Source: Flavobacteriaceae bacterium | GTDB taxonomy: Bacteria > Bacteroidota > Bacteroidia > Flavobacteriales > Flavobacteriaceae | Assembly: GCA_027066745.1 (NCBI GenBank) | Contig: JAMONB010000297.1 | Span: forward strand, 1 to 32,081 | DNA length: 32,081 bases | Direction: 5' to 3' | In this document: positions 9,193 to 19,211 of the stretch, piece after piece | Numbering within the stretch: position 1 is the first letter of the stretch | Layout of the letters: the number at the start of each line of letters is the position of its first letter | Position numbers and translations under genes: made by a program | Notes under the pieces: generated by a model | Databases searched by the model: none | The model's input: only the letters and a program-made list of their open reading frames with translations | What the model was told of the DNA's origin: nothing

Positions 9193-9930
9193 ATGCTAGA
9201 AATAAAAAACTTACATGCCAATATTGGTGATAAAGAAATCCTTAAGGGAATAAATTTAACTATAAAAGCAGGAGAGGTACATGCTATTATGGGACCAAAT
9301 GGGTCTGGTAAAAGTACCTTATCAGCTGTTATTGCTGGAAAAGAAGAATATGAAGTAACAGAGGGTAACGTTTTCTTAGAAAAAGAAAACTTAGACGGGT
9401 TAACTCCTGAAGAAAGAGCCCATAAAGGTATCTTCCTGTCTTTTCAATATCCAATTGAGATTCCTGGAGTATCTGTTACTAATTTCATTAAAACGGCTAT
9501 TAATGAAACTAGAAAAGCAAATGGAAAGGAAGAACTTCCTGCTAAGGACATGCTAAAAAAGATAAGAGAAACAGCAGAACTTCTAGAAATTGACAGAAAA
9601 TTTCTTTCTCGCTCCTTAAATGAAGGCTTTTCTGGTGGAGAGAAGAAACGAAATGAAATCTTTCAAATGGCTATGTTAGAGCCTAAATTAGCTATTCTTG
9701 ATGAGACAGATTCTGGATTAGATATTGATGCTTTAAAAGTAGTAGCCAACGGTGTAAATAAACTAAAAAGTAAAGACAATGCCGTAATTGTTATTACGCA
9801 TTACCAACGCCTACTAGACTATATTGTGCCTGATTTTGTACATGTTTTACATAATGGTAAAATTGTAAAATCAGGCGGTAAGGAATTGGCTCATGAGTTG
9901 GAGGAAAAAGGGTATGATTGGCTAAAATAG
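9193..9930 (+). CDS. sufC: Fe-S cluster assembly ATPase SufC
   Basis: ABC ATPase MLEIKNLHANIGDKEILKGINL, GPNGSGKST, FSGGEKKRNEI, LDETDSGLDIDALK. The track start at 9187 is TTG; ATG at 9193 is more likely. Confidence 0.95.
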   Translation: MLEIKNLHANIGDKEILKGINLTIKAGEVHAIMGPNGSGKSTLSAVIAGKEEYEVTEGNVFLEKENLDGLTPEERAHKGIFLSFQYPIEIPGVSVTNFIKTAINETRKANGKEELPAKDMLKKIRETAELLEIDRKFLSRSLNEGFSGGEKKRNEIFQMAMLEPKLAILDETDSGLDIDALKVVANGVNKLKSKDNAVIVITHYQRLLDYIVPDFVHVLHNGKIVKSGGKELAHELEEKGYDWLK

Positions 9931-10040
9931 TATTCAGTTGGCAGTGTTCAGTAAACAATAGATTTTAACGAAGTTTAGAACTCAAAATAGTATTTGAACT
10001 TGTCATTCAGAACGAAGTGAAGAATCTCATGACTTTTAAT
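9931..10040. repeat. Composite intergenic repeat region between sufC and sufD
   Basis: CAGTTGGCAGTGTTCAGT, shared with 22069-22091 (CAGTTGGCAGTATTCAGTTGGCAGT), followed by TGTCATTCAGAACGAAGTGAAGAATCTCATGAC, an element type common between genes in Bacteroidota. Confidence 0.55.
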
Positions 10041-10075
10041 TAAAGCAACCTTATAAAAGAGAACACAAAACAACA

Positions 10076-11398
10076 ATGGATTTAAAAGAAAAATTAGTAA
10101 CATCATTTTTAGCTTTTGAAAATAAAGTAAGTACAGATACCGAAACCAATATTCATAATATTCGGTCTAATGCATTTATACATTTTGAGGAAAATGGCTT
10201 CCCTACAAAAAAGGATGAAGAATGGAAATATACCTCGTTAAAACCAGTGTTAAAACACAATTATACTCTTTTTCCAAATTCAGAAAATTCCATTGAATTT
10301 AAGGATGTCAAGAAATATTTCTTGCATGAAATAGACTCTTATAAGGTTGTATTTATTGATGGCATATATAGCTCATTTTTATCTGAAACTACGCATGATG
10401 ATTTTGATATTTGCCTGATGTCTTCTGCATTAAAAAAACCAAAATATAAAATGGTAATCGATCATTATTTTAATAAAATCACCTCTAAAAAAGATAGTAT
10501 TACTTCGCTAAATACTGCTTTTTCTAATGAAGGTGCTTATATTAACATTCCAAAAAATATTGTATTACCTAAACCTATTCAAATACTTCATTTTTCAACA
10601 GGTAATGAAGCTAAAATTATGCTACAGCCTCGTAACTTAATCATTGTTGGTGAAAACTCTCATGCTCGGATTATTGAACGTCATCAAAGTCTAACTGAAA
10701 ACACAGTGCTGACCAATTCGGTTACTGAAATTTTTGCAGGCAAACGAGCAATTATAGATTATTATAAAATTCAAAATGATAAAAAAACAGCTTCATTAAT
10801 TGACAACACTTATGTACAACAACAACAGCAAAGTGTAGCTTCTGTTAACACTTTTTCTTTTGGAGGAAACTTTACGCGTAATAATTTAGAATTCCATCAA
10901 GAAGGTGAGCATATCAACTCTAATCTTAACGGAATTACCATCATTGGCAATAAACAATTGGTTGATAACCATACATTGGTAAATCATAACTATCCAAATT
11001 GCGAAAGTCATGAACTCTATAAAGGTATTTATGCTGATAAAGCTACAGGCGTATTTAATGGAAAAGTTATCGTTAAACAAGCTGCTCAAAAAACAAATGC
11101 TTTTCAGCAAAACAACAATATTTTAATTGATGATGGAGCAACTATCAATGCCAAACCTCAACTCGAAATTTTTGCCGATGATGTAAAATGTTCGCATGGC
11201 TGTACTATCGGACAACTAGATGACAATGCCTTATTTTACTTACGCTCAAGAGGAATCCCTAAAAAAGAAGCTGAAGCCCTATTACTTTATGCTTTTGCAA
11301 ATGATGCCTTAGATAAGATTAAAATTCCTGAATTAAAAACAAGAATCACAAAACTTATTGCTAAAAAATTAGGTGTTGAATTGGGATTTGAGTTGTAA
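10076..11398 (+). CDS. sufD: Fe-S cluster assembly protein SufD
   Basis: 440 aa with KKDEEWKYTSLKPV and DDVKCSHGCTIGQLDDNALFYLRSRGIPKKEAEALLLYAFA; downstream of sufC. Confidence 0.95.
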   Translation: MDLKEKLVTSFLAFENKVSTDTETNIHNIRSNAFIHFEENGFPTKKDEEWKYTSLKPVLKHNYTLFPNSENSIEFKDVKKYFLHEIDSYKVVFIDGIYSSFLSETTHDDFDICLMSSALKKPKYKMVIDHYFNKITSKKDSITSLNTAFSNEGAYINIPKNIVLPKPIQILHFSTGNEAKIMLQPRNLIIVGENSHARIIERHQSLTENTVLTNSVTEIFAGKRAIIDYYKIQNDKKTASLIDNTYVQQQQQSVASVNTFSFGGNFTRNNLEFHQEGEHINSNLNGITIIGNKQLVDNHTLVNHNYPNCESHELYKGIYADKATGVFNGKVIVKQAAQKTNAFQQNNNILIDDGATINAKPQLEIFADDVKCSHGCTIGQLDDNALFYLRSRGIPKKEAEALLLYAFANDALDKIKIPELKTRITKLIAKKLGVELGFEL

Positions 11399-11433
11399 CT
11401 CTTCAATGAAAAAAATTAGCAAATTAAAAATAA

Positions 11434-12066
11434 ATGAACTTAATATATATATTAGATATTATTGGAACATTTGCATTTGCAATTAGTGGTGCATTAGTCG
11501 CCTCGAAAAAAAAATTTGATTTATTTGGTGTAATTATTATTGCTTTTGTAACTGCTGTTGGAGGGGGAATGATACGTGATATTCTTATTAATGCACATCC
11601 TATAAACTGGATTGCTGACTTGAATTACATCTGGACAATTTTAATAGCTGTAGTTTTTACTTTTTTATTTAAAAGTAAAATTGCACCATTGAGTAAAACA
11701 ATGTTTTTATTTGATACTATTGGTTTAGGGGTTTTCACATTATTAGGGGTTCAAAAAGGGTTATTATTTAATTTGCATCCCTTTGTTGCCATAGTGATGG
11801 GAATGGTATCAGCTGTGATGGGAGGTGTAACAAGAGATATTTTAACAAACCGCATTCCTTTAATCTTTAAAAAAGAAATATATGCAATGGCATCTTTAGC
11901 TGGAGGGGTTATGTTTTTAACAACAAATTATTTTAAATTAACTAATAATATTCAGTTTTTAGCAACAATAACAGTAGTTATTATTATCCGCTTAATTGCA
12001 GTAAAATACAAATTAAAATTACCTCAAATTAAAGAGGATCTATTTACCCAAAAAAACAGAAATTGA
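11434..12066 (+). CDS. TRIC/UPF0126-family membrane protein (YadS/YicG-like)
   Basis: Multi-TM with duplicated Gly-rich motif: FVTAVGGGMIRDIL and MVSAVMGGVTRDIL; AFAISGALVASKKKFDLFGV. Confidence 0.88.
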   Translation: MNLIYILDIIGTFAFAISGALVASKKKFDLFGVIIIAFVTAVGGGMIRDILINAHPINWIADLNYIWTILIAVVFTFLFKSKIAPLSKTMFLFDTIGLGVFTLLGVQKGLLFNLHPFVAIVMGMVSAVMGGVTRDILTNRIPLIFKKEIYAMASLAGGVMFLTTNYFKLTNNIQFLATITVVIIIRLIAVKYKLKLPQIKEDLFTQKNRN

Positions 12067-12144
12067 ATTCTATTTCATGCTATCTAAAATTTAGTTACAA
12101 TTCATCCTTCCATGAGTGACAAATGAGATTTTTACTTAAAAAAT

Positions 12145-13482
12145 TTACTCAACACTTTCTGTAATCTCTTTTAAAAATAAATTAAAATCAAAGCCTGCTC
12201 CTCCTACCAATCCCATTCTTACAATTACTAAATCTTTTGAAGGAATAATAAACACTCGTTGTCCCTGAAAACCATTGGCTGAAAAAATATCTTTGGGAGC
12301 ATCTGGATACTTTCCTCCTGCATTCAACCAAAAATGACCTCCATATACACCTTTAGAAGTTTCGGTTGGTGTCTTTACATAATCAACCCAAGATTCGTCA
12401 AAAAGCTGTTCACCATTCCAATTGCCTTTGTGTAAATATAATAAACCAAACTTAGCCCAATCTCGTGTGGTTGCCCATGAATAAGAAGAACCCACATAAT
12501 TACCTGCTAAATCTGCTTCAACAAGCATAGAATGCATACCAATTTTATCAATTAATGCACTGTACCAAAAGTCTAAATAATCTTGATGTGAATCGAAATA
12601 CTTTCTAAGTAATCCTGATAATAAATTACTCGTACCAGATGAGTAATTCCAACTTTCATTAGGTTTACCTACTTGCTTTTTTTCTTCTTGTACTTTTGAC
12701 ATATCTTCTGCTAAAAATAACATTTTGGTCACATCAGAAATACCTTTATATACCTCTTCCCAAGCCAAACCACTATTCATATGTAACAGATCATTTATAG
12801 TTATGTTTGCTCTTTCATCGTCTTTCCAAGAAGCAATTCCTGTTTTATCATTGATTTTTAACTTGCCTTGTTTTTGTAATATTCCATATATCGTTGCTGT
12901 TACACTTTTGGTCATTGACCACCCTTGTAACAATGAGTTTTTATCAAAACCAGCAGCATATTTTTCAGCTAGTATTTGATCCTTATAAATAACTAAAACT
13001 GCTCTCGTTTTTTTCACCTCATTATTTGAAAAAGCATCAGTAACTACATTTTCTAATACCTTATAATCTACCGAGGTAAAAACTGTGTCTTTTTGAGAGT
13101 TATCACCATAAGGGTACGGAAGGTCTATCTTATTTCTTGTCCTTTTCGGAACTAGATAAGGTTTGTTTTCATCATAACCTTTGGTTAGTAAAACACTACC
13201 TAAACCTTCACGATAAACAGCTTTACGCTGCATCAATCCAAAGGCCGAGGCTACTATTGCTTTTTCACCTTCATTTACCTCTATTGTTGCTTGATTTATA
13301 GGTGCAAAATTATTATCTTCATTACTTGTTTTTTCAACTGATCTTTTAGCTAAAAAAACAGAAGAGCTCATATTCTTTGCAGCATATCCGGAAATGATGT
13401 TTAGTTTTGGATAGTTAGTATAAACTACATAAATAAGAATTAACACAAGGGCTAAGGCTATTATTTTTAGAATTTTTTTCAT
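12145..13482 (-). CDS. Serine hydrolase, beta-lactamase (class C)-like family
   Basis: SxxK motif in GWSMTKSVTATIYGIL; LLHMNSGLAWEE; WNYSSGTSNLLSGLL; SANGFQGQRVFIIPSKDLVIVRMG. Confidence 0.9.
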   Translation of the reverse strand: MKKILKIIALALVLILIYVVYTNYPKLNIISGYAAKNMSSSVFLAKRSVEKTSNEDNNFAPINQATIEVNEGEKAIVASAFGLMQRKAVYREGLGSVLLTKGYDENKPYLVPKRTRNKIDLPYPYGDNSQKDTVFTSVDYKVLENVVTDAFSNNEVKKTRAVLVIYKDQILAEKYAAGFDKNSLLQGWSMTKSVTATIYGILQKQGKLKINDKTGIASWKDDERANITINDLLHMNSGLAWEEVYKGISDVTKMLFLAEDMSKVQEEKKQVGKPNESWNYSSGTSNLLSGLLRKYFDSHQDYLDFWYSALIDKIGMHSMLVEADLAGNYVGSSYSWATTRDWAKFGLLYLHKGNWNGEQLFDESWVDYVKTPTETSKGVYGGHFWLNAGGKYPDAPKDIFSANGFQGQRVFIIPSKDLVIVRMGLVGGAGFDFNLFLKEITESVE

Positions 13483-13556
13483 CTTTACTAAGGTTTTATT
13501 TAATTATTTAAAGCATACATCAACTTTACACTCAAGATAGAAATTCAACAATTAAT

Positions 13557-14822
13557 CTATCGTAAAATCAATAATCGCATCATTTCTTTAGCGGCAACAC
13601 GTGCTTTTAAATCGATAAAATTACGTGGTGTCTCATCACCAATTTCATAGGTTAAAGACTCTGCATTAAACTGCTTGTAAAACCAGCCTTTAGAAATAGG
13701 TTGATTTAACGGAAATGGTTGGTCATCTGGTGTATAATTTGGTATAGCATCATCAATAGCTTCCATCCAATAATCTTTAAACGGATAAATATCCGAATGC
13801 ATCTCGTCAGAAAAACTGTAATACAAATCTTCTTGTGTTGAATGAAAGTCTAACCCTAAAATTACATTACTTTTTGAAGATTTTGCTGCATTTACAACAG
13901 TGTTTACAATAGCTTTTACTTCTTCTTGTCGGTAATACGCCCAATCTCGATTCAAGTCAATTCCGCCTGCATTATGACGCCAATGTCCTAAATCTACACC
14001 ATCAGGATTTACTAACGGATAGACTAAAACACGATATTTTGATCTAAAATCTCTCGCCAAACGGCTGTCTTGTAACAATTCTTCCACAAAAGATTGCATG
14101 GCTAAATACCCTGTTACTTCGGGTGGGTGCTGCCTACTCAATACTACAATAATATCTTTTCCTTTAGGATCACCTGTATACACATCCAAACCTATTAAAT
14201 CACGCTTTAATTTACTCTTACCAATAACTTTAAAACGAACATCTTTATGTGTTGCTATCTGTTTAGACCACTGCATCGCTTCAGCAGAAGTTTTGATTTC
14301 TTGTGCTGAAATCCATAATTTTTCTGAGGTAAGATCTATTTTTAACAATGCGTTTTTAGTGCTATCTACCAATTGATAAGCTGTACTATCTATAGGTTTC
14401 CAAATTTTTCCATCTGTACTTAATTTTGGAACATACCGATGCTTAGAAGTAGGGTAATTTAATTTTACATATACCTGTTGTGCGTGTTTAGACCAAATTC
14501 TAAAAGCGAAATACGGACTTTGATTGATCGGTTCATTTTCAGGTAAAATTGTGACTTGATATGTAGAATCATTAAGTTGTGTAAAATCGTTTAATCGTGC
14601 ACCATCAAATTGATTATCAGCAAAAATGATATCATTAATAGTGTATTCTTTCTTCTCTTGATATTGAATTTCTCGTGTAGAGGTTTCTATTGGTTCTGGA
14701 AATTCAAACGTTTTCAGCTTTAAATTACTACATGCAGAAATTAATGAAATAAGCAGCACGTACCCAAAAATAGATCTTACACTATGACTAGTGACTTTAA
14801 AATAAGTTCTTTTTGACATCAT
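13557..14822 (-). CDS. M14-family zinc carboxypeptidase
   Basis: HxxE in LSRQHPPEVTGYLAMQ; VYPLVNPDGVDLGHWRHNAGGIDLNRDW; LDFHSTQ; LTYEIGDETPR; N-terminal hydrophobic segment plus SACS lipobox. Confidence 0.9.
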   Translation of the reverse strand: MMSKRTYFKVTSHSVRSIFGYVLLISLISACSNLKLKTFEFPEPIETSTREIQYQEKKEYTINDIIFADNQFDGARLNDFTQLNDSTYQVTILPENEPINQSPYFAFRIWSKHAQQVYVKLNYPTSKHRYVPKLSTDGKIWKPIDSTAYQLVDSTKNALLKIDLTSEKLWISAQEIKTSAEAMQWSKQIATHKDVRFKVIGKSKLKRDLIGLDVYTGDPKGKDIIVVLSRQHPPEVTGYLAMQSFVEELLQDSRLARDFRSKYRVLVYPLVNPDGVDLGHWRHNAGGIDLNRDWAYYRQEEVKAIVNTVVNAAKSSKSNVILGLDFHSTQEDLYYSFSDEMHSDIYPFKDYWMEAIDDAIPNYTPDDQPFPLNQPISKGWFYKQFNAESLTYEIGDETPRNFIDLKARVAAKEMMRLLILR

Positions 14823-14842
14823 ATTAATTCATCTTAGACTAA

Positions 14843-14871
14843 CAAAAGTACCATTTATTTTGTCAGTTCAA
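14843..14871 (-). promoter_or_regulatory. Candidate minus-strand promoter for the M14 peptidase gene
   Basis: On minus: TTG (14871-14869), 18-nt spacer, TACTTTTG (14850-14843), matching TTG-N17-23-TAnnTTTG. Confidence 0.5.
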
Positions 14872-14889
14872 AAAAAGGATTTACTTTTG
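14860..14889 (+). promoter_or_regulatory. Candidate plus-strand promoter for the TetR gene/efflux operon
   Basis: TTG (14860-14862), 19-nt spacer, TACTTTTG (14882-14889). Confidence 0.55.
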
Positions 14890-14906
14890 TCAACCAAACG
14901 GTTAAA

Positions 14907-14922
14907 TTGTTTAGTTAAACAA
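14907..14922. promoter_or_regulatory. Palindromic candidate TetR operator TTGTTTAGTTAAACAA
   Basis: 7-bp perfect arms TTGTTTA/TAAACAA around GT, ending one base before the TetR ATG (14924); preceded by a second small inverted repeat AACCAAACGGTT. Confidence 0.55.
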
Positions 14923-14923
14923 A

Positions 14924-15535
14924 ATGGTTAAATCAAAAGACACAACGACTGAAGCTCAAATTTTAAATGCAGCAAAAAGCATATTTCAACGTAAAGGTAT
15001 GATTGGTGCTAGAATGCAAGAAATTGCAGATGAAGCTGGAATCAACAAAGCCATGCTGCATTATTATTACAGAAGTAAACAACTACTTTTTGAAGCTGTT
15101 TTTAAAAAAGCTTTTTTACTATTAGCACCACAATTGAATGAAGTGATGAACTCTGATGATAAAATTTGTGAGAAAATTAAAGGTTTCACACATAACTATA
15201 TTTCTTTTGTAATTAAACACCCCTATTTACCTAATTTTATCATTCAAGAATTAAACAGAAATCCAGAATTTATACAAAAATTAATGACAGAGAAACACTT
15301 CCCTTCAATTGATAAATTTAGGAATCAGGTCAATGAAAAAGTAGCAGAAGGAATTTTAAGACCTATTAAAGCAGAACAATTATTTATAAATATTTTGGCA
15401 TTAAGCATCTTTCCGTTTATTGCCAAACACTTGTTAAAAAGCATCATAAATACTAATGAAACCGAATACAAACAATTACTTGAAGAACGAAAAACTGAAG
15501 TGGCAGATTTTATTATCAATGCCATTAAAATTTAA
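14924..15535 (+). CDS. TetR/AcrR-family transcriptional regulator
   Basis: N-terminal HTH: QILNAAKSIFQRKGMIGARMQEIADEAGINKAMLHYYYRSKQLLFEAVF. Confidence 0.95.
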   Translation: MVKSKDTTTEAQILNAAKSIFQRKGMIGARMQEIADEAGINKAMLHYYYRSKQLLFEAVFKKAFLLLAPQLNEVMNSDDKICEKIKGFTHNYISFVIKHPYLPNFIIQELNRNPEFIQKLMTEKHFPSIDKFRNQVNEKVAEGILRPIKAEQLFINILALSIFPFIAKHLLKSIINTNETEYKQLLEERKTEVADFIINAIKI

Positions 15536-15572
15536 ATCCTCAAAGAGGGTTTTGTATAAACAAGCAAAAACA

Positions 15573-16859
15573 ATGAAAAAACTGACAACATTTATACTCA
15601 TACTGCTTATCACAAATGCATTTTCACAAGAAAGATTGAACTTAGAAGAATGCCAAACTTTGGTGCGTAAAAATTACCCTCTAGGTAAAAAGGGTGCATT
15701 GTTAGTAAAGCAAAACAACTTGGATATATCAGTAATTAAAACAGCTAAATTACCAAAAATAGAAGCTTCTGCTCAAGCTACTTACCAATCTGATGTGATA
15801 GAATTGCCGATTTCAATACCTAACATAACTATTGAATCTCCAAATAACGACCAATACAAAGCAACACTTTCTGTAAATCAATTAATTTATAATGGCGGAT
15901 TAATAAATGCTTCTACAGATGTAAAAAAAGCTACCTTAAAAACACAACAACAACAAGTTGAAGTCAGTTTATATCAACTCAAAAAACAAGTTAATCAATT
16001 GTATTTTTCAATTGTATTATTACAAGAAAAAAGAGATTTATTAATTGCCAAGGAAACGCTCTTAACTACAAAATTAAAAGAAGTAAAGGCTGGTGTTGAA
16101 TATGGAGTAATACTACCTGCTTCTGATAAAATAATTGAAGCAGAACTCTTAAAAATAAAACAACAATTTACAGAAATTGACCAAAATAAAATTAGTTTAA
16201 TTTCTACGCTTTCAAAACTAATTGGAAAAGAAATACCAGTAACGATTTTTCTAGAAACCCCAATCATATTAACAACTTTTGATAATGAAATTCACCGTCC
16301 AGAATTAAAATTATTTCAGCTACAGAAGCAACAAATAGAAGCTTCTGAAAAAGTGATCTTAAAGAAAAATAGCCCTAAAATATTCGGTTTTGCAACTGGT
16401 GGCTATGGTAATCCTGGGTTGAATATGTTAGATAATTCTTTCCAACCTTATTATATTGTTGGAGCTAAATTAAATTGGACTGTTTTTGATGGAAAAGCCA
16501 CTAAAAAACAACGAGAATCTTTACGCATCAATAAAGAATTAATTGAAAACCAAAAAGAAGTATTTCAGTTAAACACCAATATTGAACTCGAGCAGCAACA
16601 AATAGAAATATCAAAAATTTCAGAATTTATTCAATCTGATAGTACACTTATTAATTTAAGAGAGGTTATTTTAAAATCTGCTGAAGCTCAATTAAAAAAT
16701 GGCGTAATAACCTCTTCAGCATATATTACAGAGCTTACCAATTTACACGAAGCAAAAAACACACTGAGTACGCATAAAATTGAATTAGAATTAGCAAAAG
16801 CAAATTATAAAACAACCAAGGGAAGTCCCATAACTCCAAAAGAGGAGATTTCAAATTAA
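15573..16859 (+). CDS. TolC-family outer membrane efflux protein
   Basis: Signal peptide MKKLTTFILILLITNAFSQ starting at ATG 15573 (track start 15456 overlaps tetR); LNLEECQTLVRKNYPLGKKG; coiled-coil segments; KLNWTVFDGKATK. Confidence 0.9.
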   Translation: MKKLTTFILILLITNAFSQERLNLEECQTLVRKNYPLGKKGALLVKQNNLDISVIKTAKLPKIEASAQATYQSDVIELPISIPNITIESPNNDQYKATLSVNQLIYNGGLINASTDVKKATLKTQQQQVEVSLYQLKKQVNQLYFSIVLLQEKRDLLIAKETLLTTKLKEVKAGVEYGVILPASDKIIEAELLKIKQQFTEIDQNKISLISTLSKLIGKEIPVTIFLETPIILTTFDNEIHRPELKLFQLQKQQIEASEKVILKKNSPKIFGFATGGYGNPGLNMLDNSFQPYYIVGAKLNWTVFDGKATKKQRESLRINKELIENQKEVFQLNTNIELEQQQIEISKISEFIQSDSTLINLREVILKSAEAQLKNGVITSSAYITELTNLHEAKNTLSTHKIELELAKANYKTTKGSPITPKEEISN

Positions 16860-16885
16860 ATGATTAAAAATATAAACAAATTCGT

Positions 16886-17779
16886 ATGAAAATTACTAAA
16901 ATAATATTCGGGTTACTAATCACAACAAGCATAATTACATCTTGTGATAAAAATAATGATAGAGCTGATGGTTATGGGAATTTTGAAGCTATTGAAACAA
17001 CCATTTCTTCAGAAAATAATGGAAAATTATTAGCCTTTAACATTGAAGAAGGGCAAATCATAAAAAAAGGGACTATTGTTGGTTATATAGACACTATACA
17101 ACTGAATTTAAAAAAAGAACAGCTACAAGTTTCTAAAAATGTGATCGCTTCAAAATCTAGAGGTGTATTATCACAAATACGTGTACTAAAGTCTCAACAA
17201 AGAACAGCAACTATTTCTAAAAATAGAATTGAAAACTTAATTAAAGCAAATGCAGGTACTCAAAAGCAATTAGATGATGTAGACGGAAAAATAGATGTAA
17301 TAAAACAACAAATTAGAAGTGTTGAAATTCAAAATGCTCCTATCGTTAACGAATTGAAAAGTATTGATGTACAAATTAAACAACTTAATGACCAGATTCA
17401 AAAAAGTAAGATTACCAATCCTGTAAATGGAACAATCTTAGTTAAATATATTGAACCCAATGAAATTACTTCTTTTGGAAGACCTTTGTATAAAATTGCA
17501 GATTTAGGAAACATGCAATTACGTGTCTATATAAGTGAAACACAATTATCATCTATTAAAATTGGTCAAGAAGTTACCGTAAAAATAGATGGTAAAGATG
17601 CTATGAAAGATTATGTAGGAACTGTCAGTTGGATCGCTTCGGAAGCTGAATTCACCCCTAAAATTATCCAAACGAAAGAAGAGCGTATTAACCTCGTTTA
17701 TGCTGTAAAATTAAATGTAAAAAACGATGGAAGTATAAAAATTGGAATGCCAGCAGAGATGTGGATTAAAAGTGAGTAG
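16886..17779 (+). CDS. HlyD/MFP-family periplasmic adaptor, predicted lipoprotein
   Basis: Lipobox TSCDKNNDRADG; GKLLAFNIEEGQIIKKGTIVGYIDT biotinyl-lipoyl-like segment; KITNPVNGTILVKYIEPNEITSFGRPLYKIADLGNM. Confidence 0.92.
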   Translation: MKITKIIFGLLITTSIITSCDKNNDRADGYGNFEAIETTISSENNGKLLAFNIEEGQIIKKGTIVGYIDTIQLNLKKEQLQVSKNVIASKSRGVLSQIRVLKSQQRTATISKNRIENLIKANAGTQKQLDDVDGKIDVIKQQIRSVEIQNAPIVNELKSIDVQIKQLNDQIQKSKITNPVNGTILVKYIEPNEITSFGRPLYKIADLGNMQLRVYISETQLSSIKIGQEVTVKIDGKDAMKDYVGTVSWIASEAEFTPKIIQTKEERINLVYAVKLNVKNDGSIKIGMPAEMWIKSE

Positions 17780-17833
17780 TTCTCTTATGCTAAAGCTACG
17801 GATGAATAAATAGTTAATCTTAAAATCATAACA

Positions 17834-18328
17834 ATGTCTACAAAAGTAATTTTATTAGTAAGTATTATGGCTATATTAACTAGCTGTAATAACACAAAAA
17901 AAGAAACATTAAGTACACAACCCATAACACAAAACAAAGCTATAAATACTAACACACAAGAAAACAAAGGTTATACCTTATTAAAAAACAATTGTTATGT
18001 ATGCCATAACCCAAATGCAAAATCGCATGATGAAATTATAGCTCCTCCATTTATGGCTGTAAAAAAACGTTATACAAGAGAATTTGACAATAAAAAAGAT
18101 TTCATTAATGCTGTAACTAACTGGGTTCAAAACCCGACAGAAGAAAAAGCTTTGATGCGAGGTGCAGTAAAACAATTTAAAATAATGCCTAAACTTGCTT
18201 TAAAAACAGATGATTTAAATAAAATAGCAGACTATTTATATGATAATGAAGTTGAAAAACCTATTTGGATGGATGCTCATATGAAAGAAATGCATGGAAA
18301 AGGAATGGGAAAAGGAATGAATAATTAA
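17834..18328 (+). CDS. c-type cytochrome lipoprotein with Met/His-rich C-terminus
   Basis: Lipobox LTSCNN; heme motif CYVCH in YTLLKNNCYVCHNPNAKSHDEIIAPPFMAVKKRY; MRGAVKQFKIMP; tail WMDAHMKEMHGKGMGKGMNN. Confidence 0.85.
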   Translation: MSTKVILLVSIMAILTSCNNTKKETLSTQPITQNKAINTNTQENKGYTLLKNNCYVCHNPNAKSHDEIIAPPFMAVKKRYTREFDNKKDFINAVTNWVQNPTEEKALMRGAVKQFKIMPKLALKTDDLNKIADYLYDNEVEKPIWMDAHMKEMHGKGMGKGMNN

Positions 18329-18345
18329 ATTATAAATACAATTTT

Positions 18346-18822
18346 ATGAAATACATTATTAAAATAATCTCAGTTATTACAATCTTAATTTTCACAACTT
18401 CTTGTAAAGATAATGTTGAAAATAAAGATACCTCTCCAAAAGTAGAAGAAAGTACAGAAACCAAACAACCAGAAGAACATCACCATGAAACTGGTGTCGT
18501 GCAACTAAATGATGGAAAGAAATGGGAAGCAAACCTTGAAACCACTGACGGCATTAAAAAAATGCAAGAAATTATGACTGCTTTTACTGATAAAGAATCT
18601 CCTAAAGCATATATTTCTTTAAAAGAAAATCTCGAAACTGAATTCACAACTATTTTTGAAAAATGTACCATGAAAGGAGAATCTCATAATCAGTTGCACA
18701 ATTACTTAAAACCTATGCTGGGCCTATTTGATGGTTTAATAACTGATGACATAAACACCCGTAAAAAGAGTTTTGAAACAATCAACAAACACCTATCACA
18801 TTACAGTAATTATTTTAAATAA
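18346..18822 (+). CDS. Lipoprotein of unknown function with His cluster
   Basis: Lipobox TTSCKDN; PEEHHHETGVVQLNDGKKWEANLETTDGIKKM; helical C-terminal half (KGESHNQLHNYLKPM). Confidence 0.7.
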   Translation: MKYIIKIISVITILIFTTSCKDNVENKDTSPKVEESTETKQPEEHHHETGVVQLNDGKKWEANLETTDGIKKMQEIMTAFTDKESPKAYISLKENLETEFTTIFEKCTMKGESHNQLHNYLKPMLGLFDGLITDDINTRKKSFETINKHLSHYSNYFK

Positions 18823-18828
18823 ATTAAA

Positions 18829-19200
18829 ATGAAAATCTCTAAAAAAATAGCCGCTATACTTGCCCTATTTATCGGATTAATGTCCGTTTTTGCAGGGTCA
18901 AAAGTACTGTTTGGTATTGATACCAAAGATTACACCATACTAATATGGCTGGTGTCATACAATGTTCTTTTTGGTGTCATTTCTGTTTTTGCTTCCTATT
19001 TAATATGGCAAAATAACGTTCTAGCCAAAAAATTAACATTATTCATTTTGGGTGTGCACTTTATGGTTTTTATTTATTTAAAATTCTTTGATGCTACCGT
19101 AGCCGCTGAAAGTATTAAAGCAATGCTATTTAGAACGAGTATTTGGACTGTAATAGCTTTATTAACTCTAATAGTTCCTAATTATCTAAACAAAAAATAA
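18829..19200 (+). CDS. Small integral membrane protein (four predicted TM segments)
   Basis: 123 aa mostly hydrophobic ORF in-line with flanking genes (6-bp gap upstream, 11-bp gap downstream). Confidence 0.75.
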   Translation: MKISKKIAAILALFIGLMSVFAGSKVLFGIDTKDYTILIWLVSYNVLFGVISVFASYLIWQNNVLAKKLTLFILGVHFMVFIYLKFFDATVAAESIKAMLFRTSIWTVIALLTLIVPNYLNKK

Positions 19201-19211
19201 CACTAAATATT

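Noticed and set aside
12067-12144. Bidirectional terminator between convergent TRIC-like and serine hydrolase genes
   Set aside because: Only a weak AT-rich hairpin (tttttacttaaaaaa); no GC stem that I can support.
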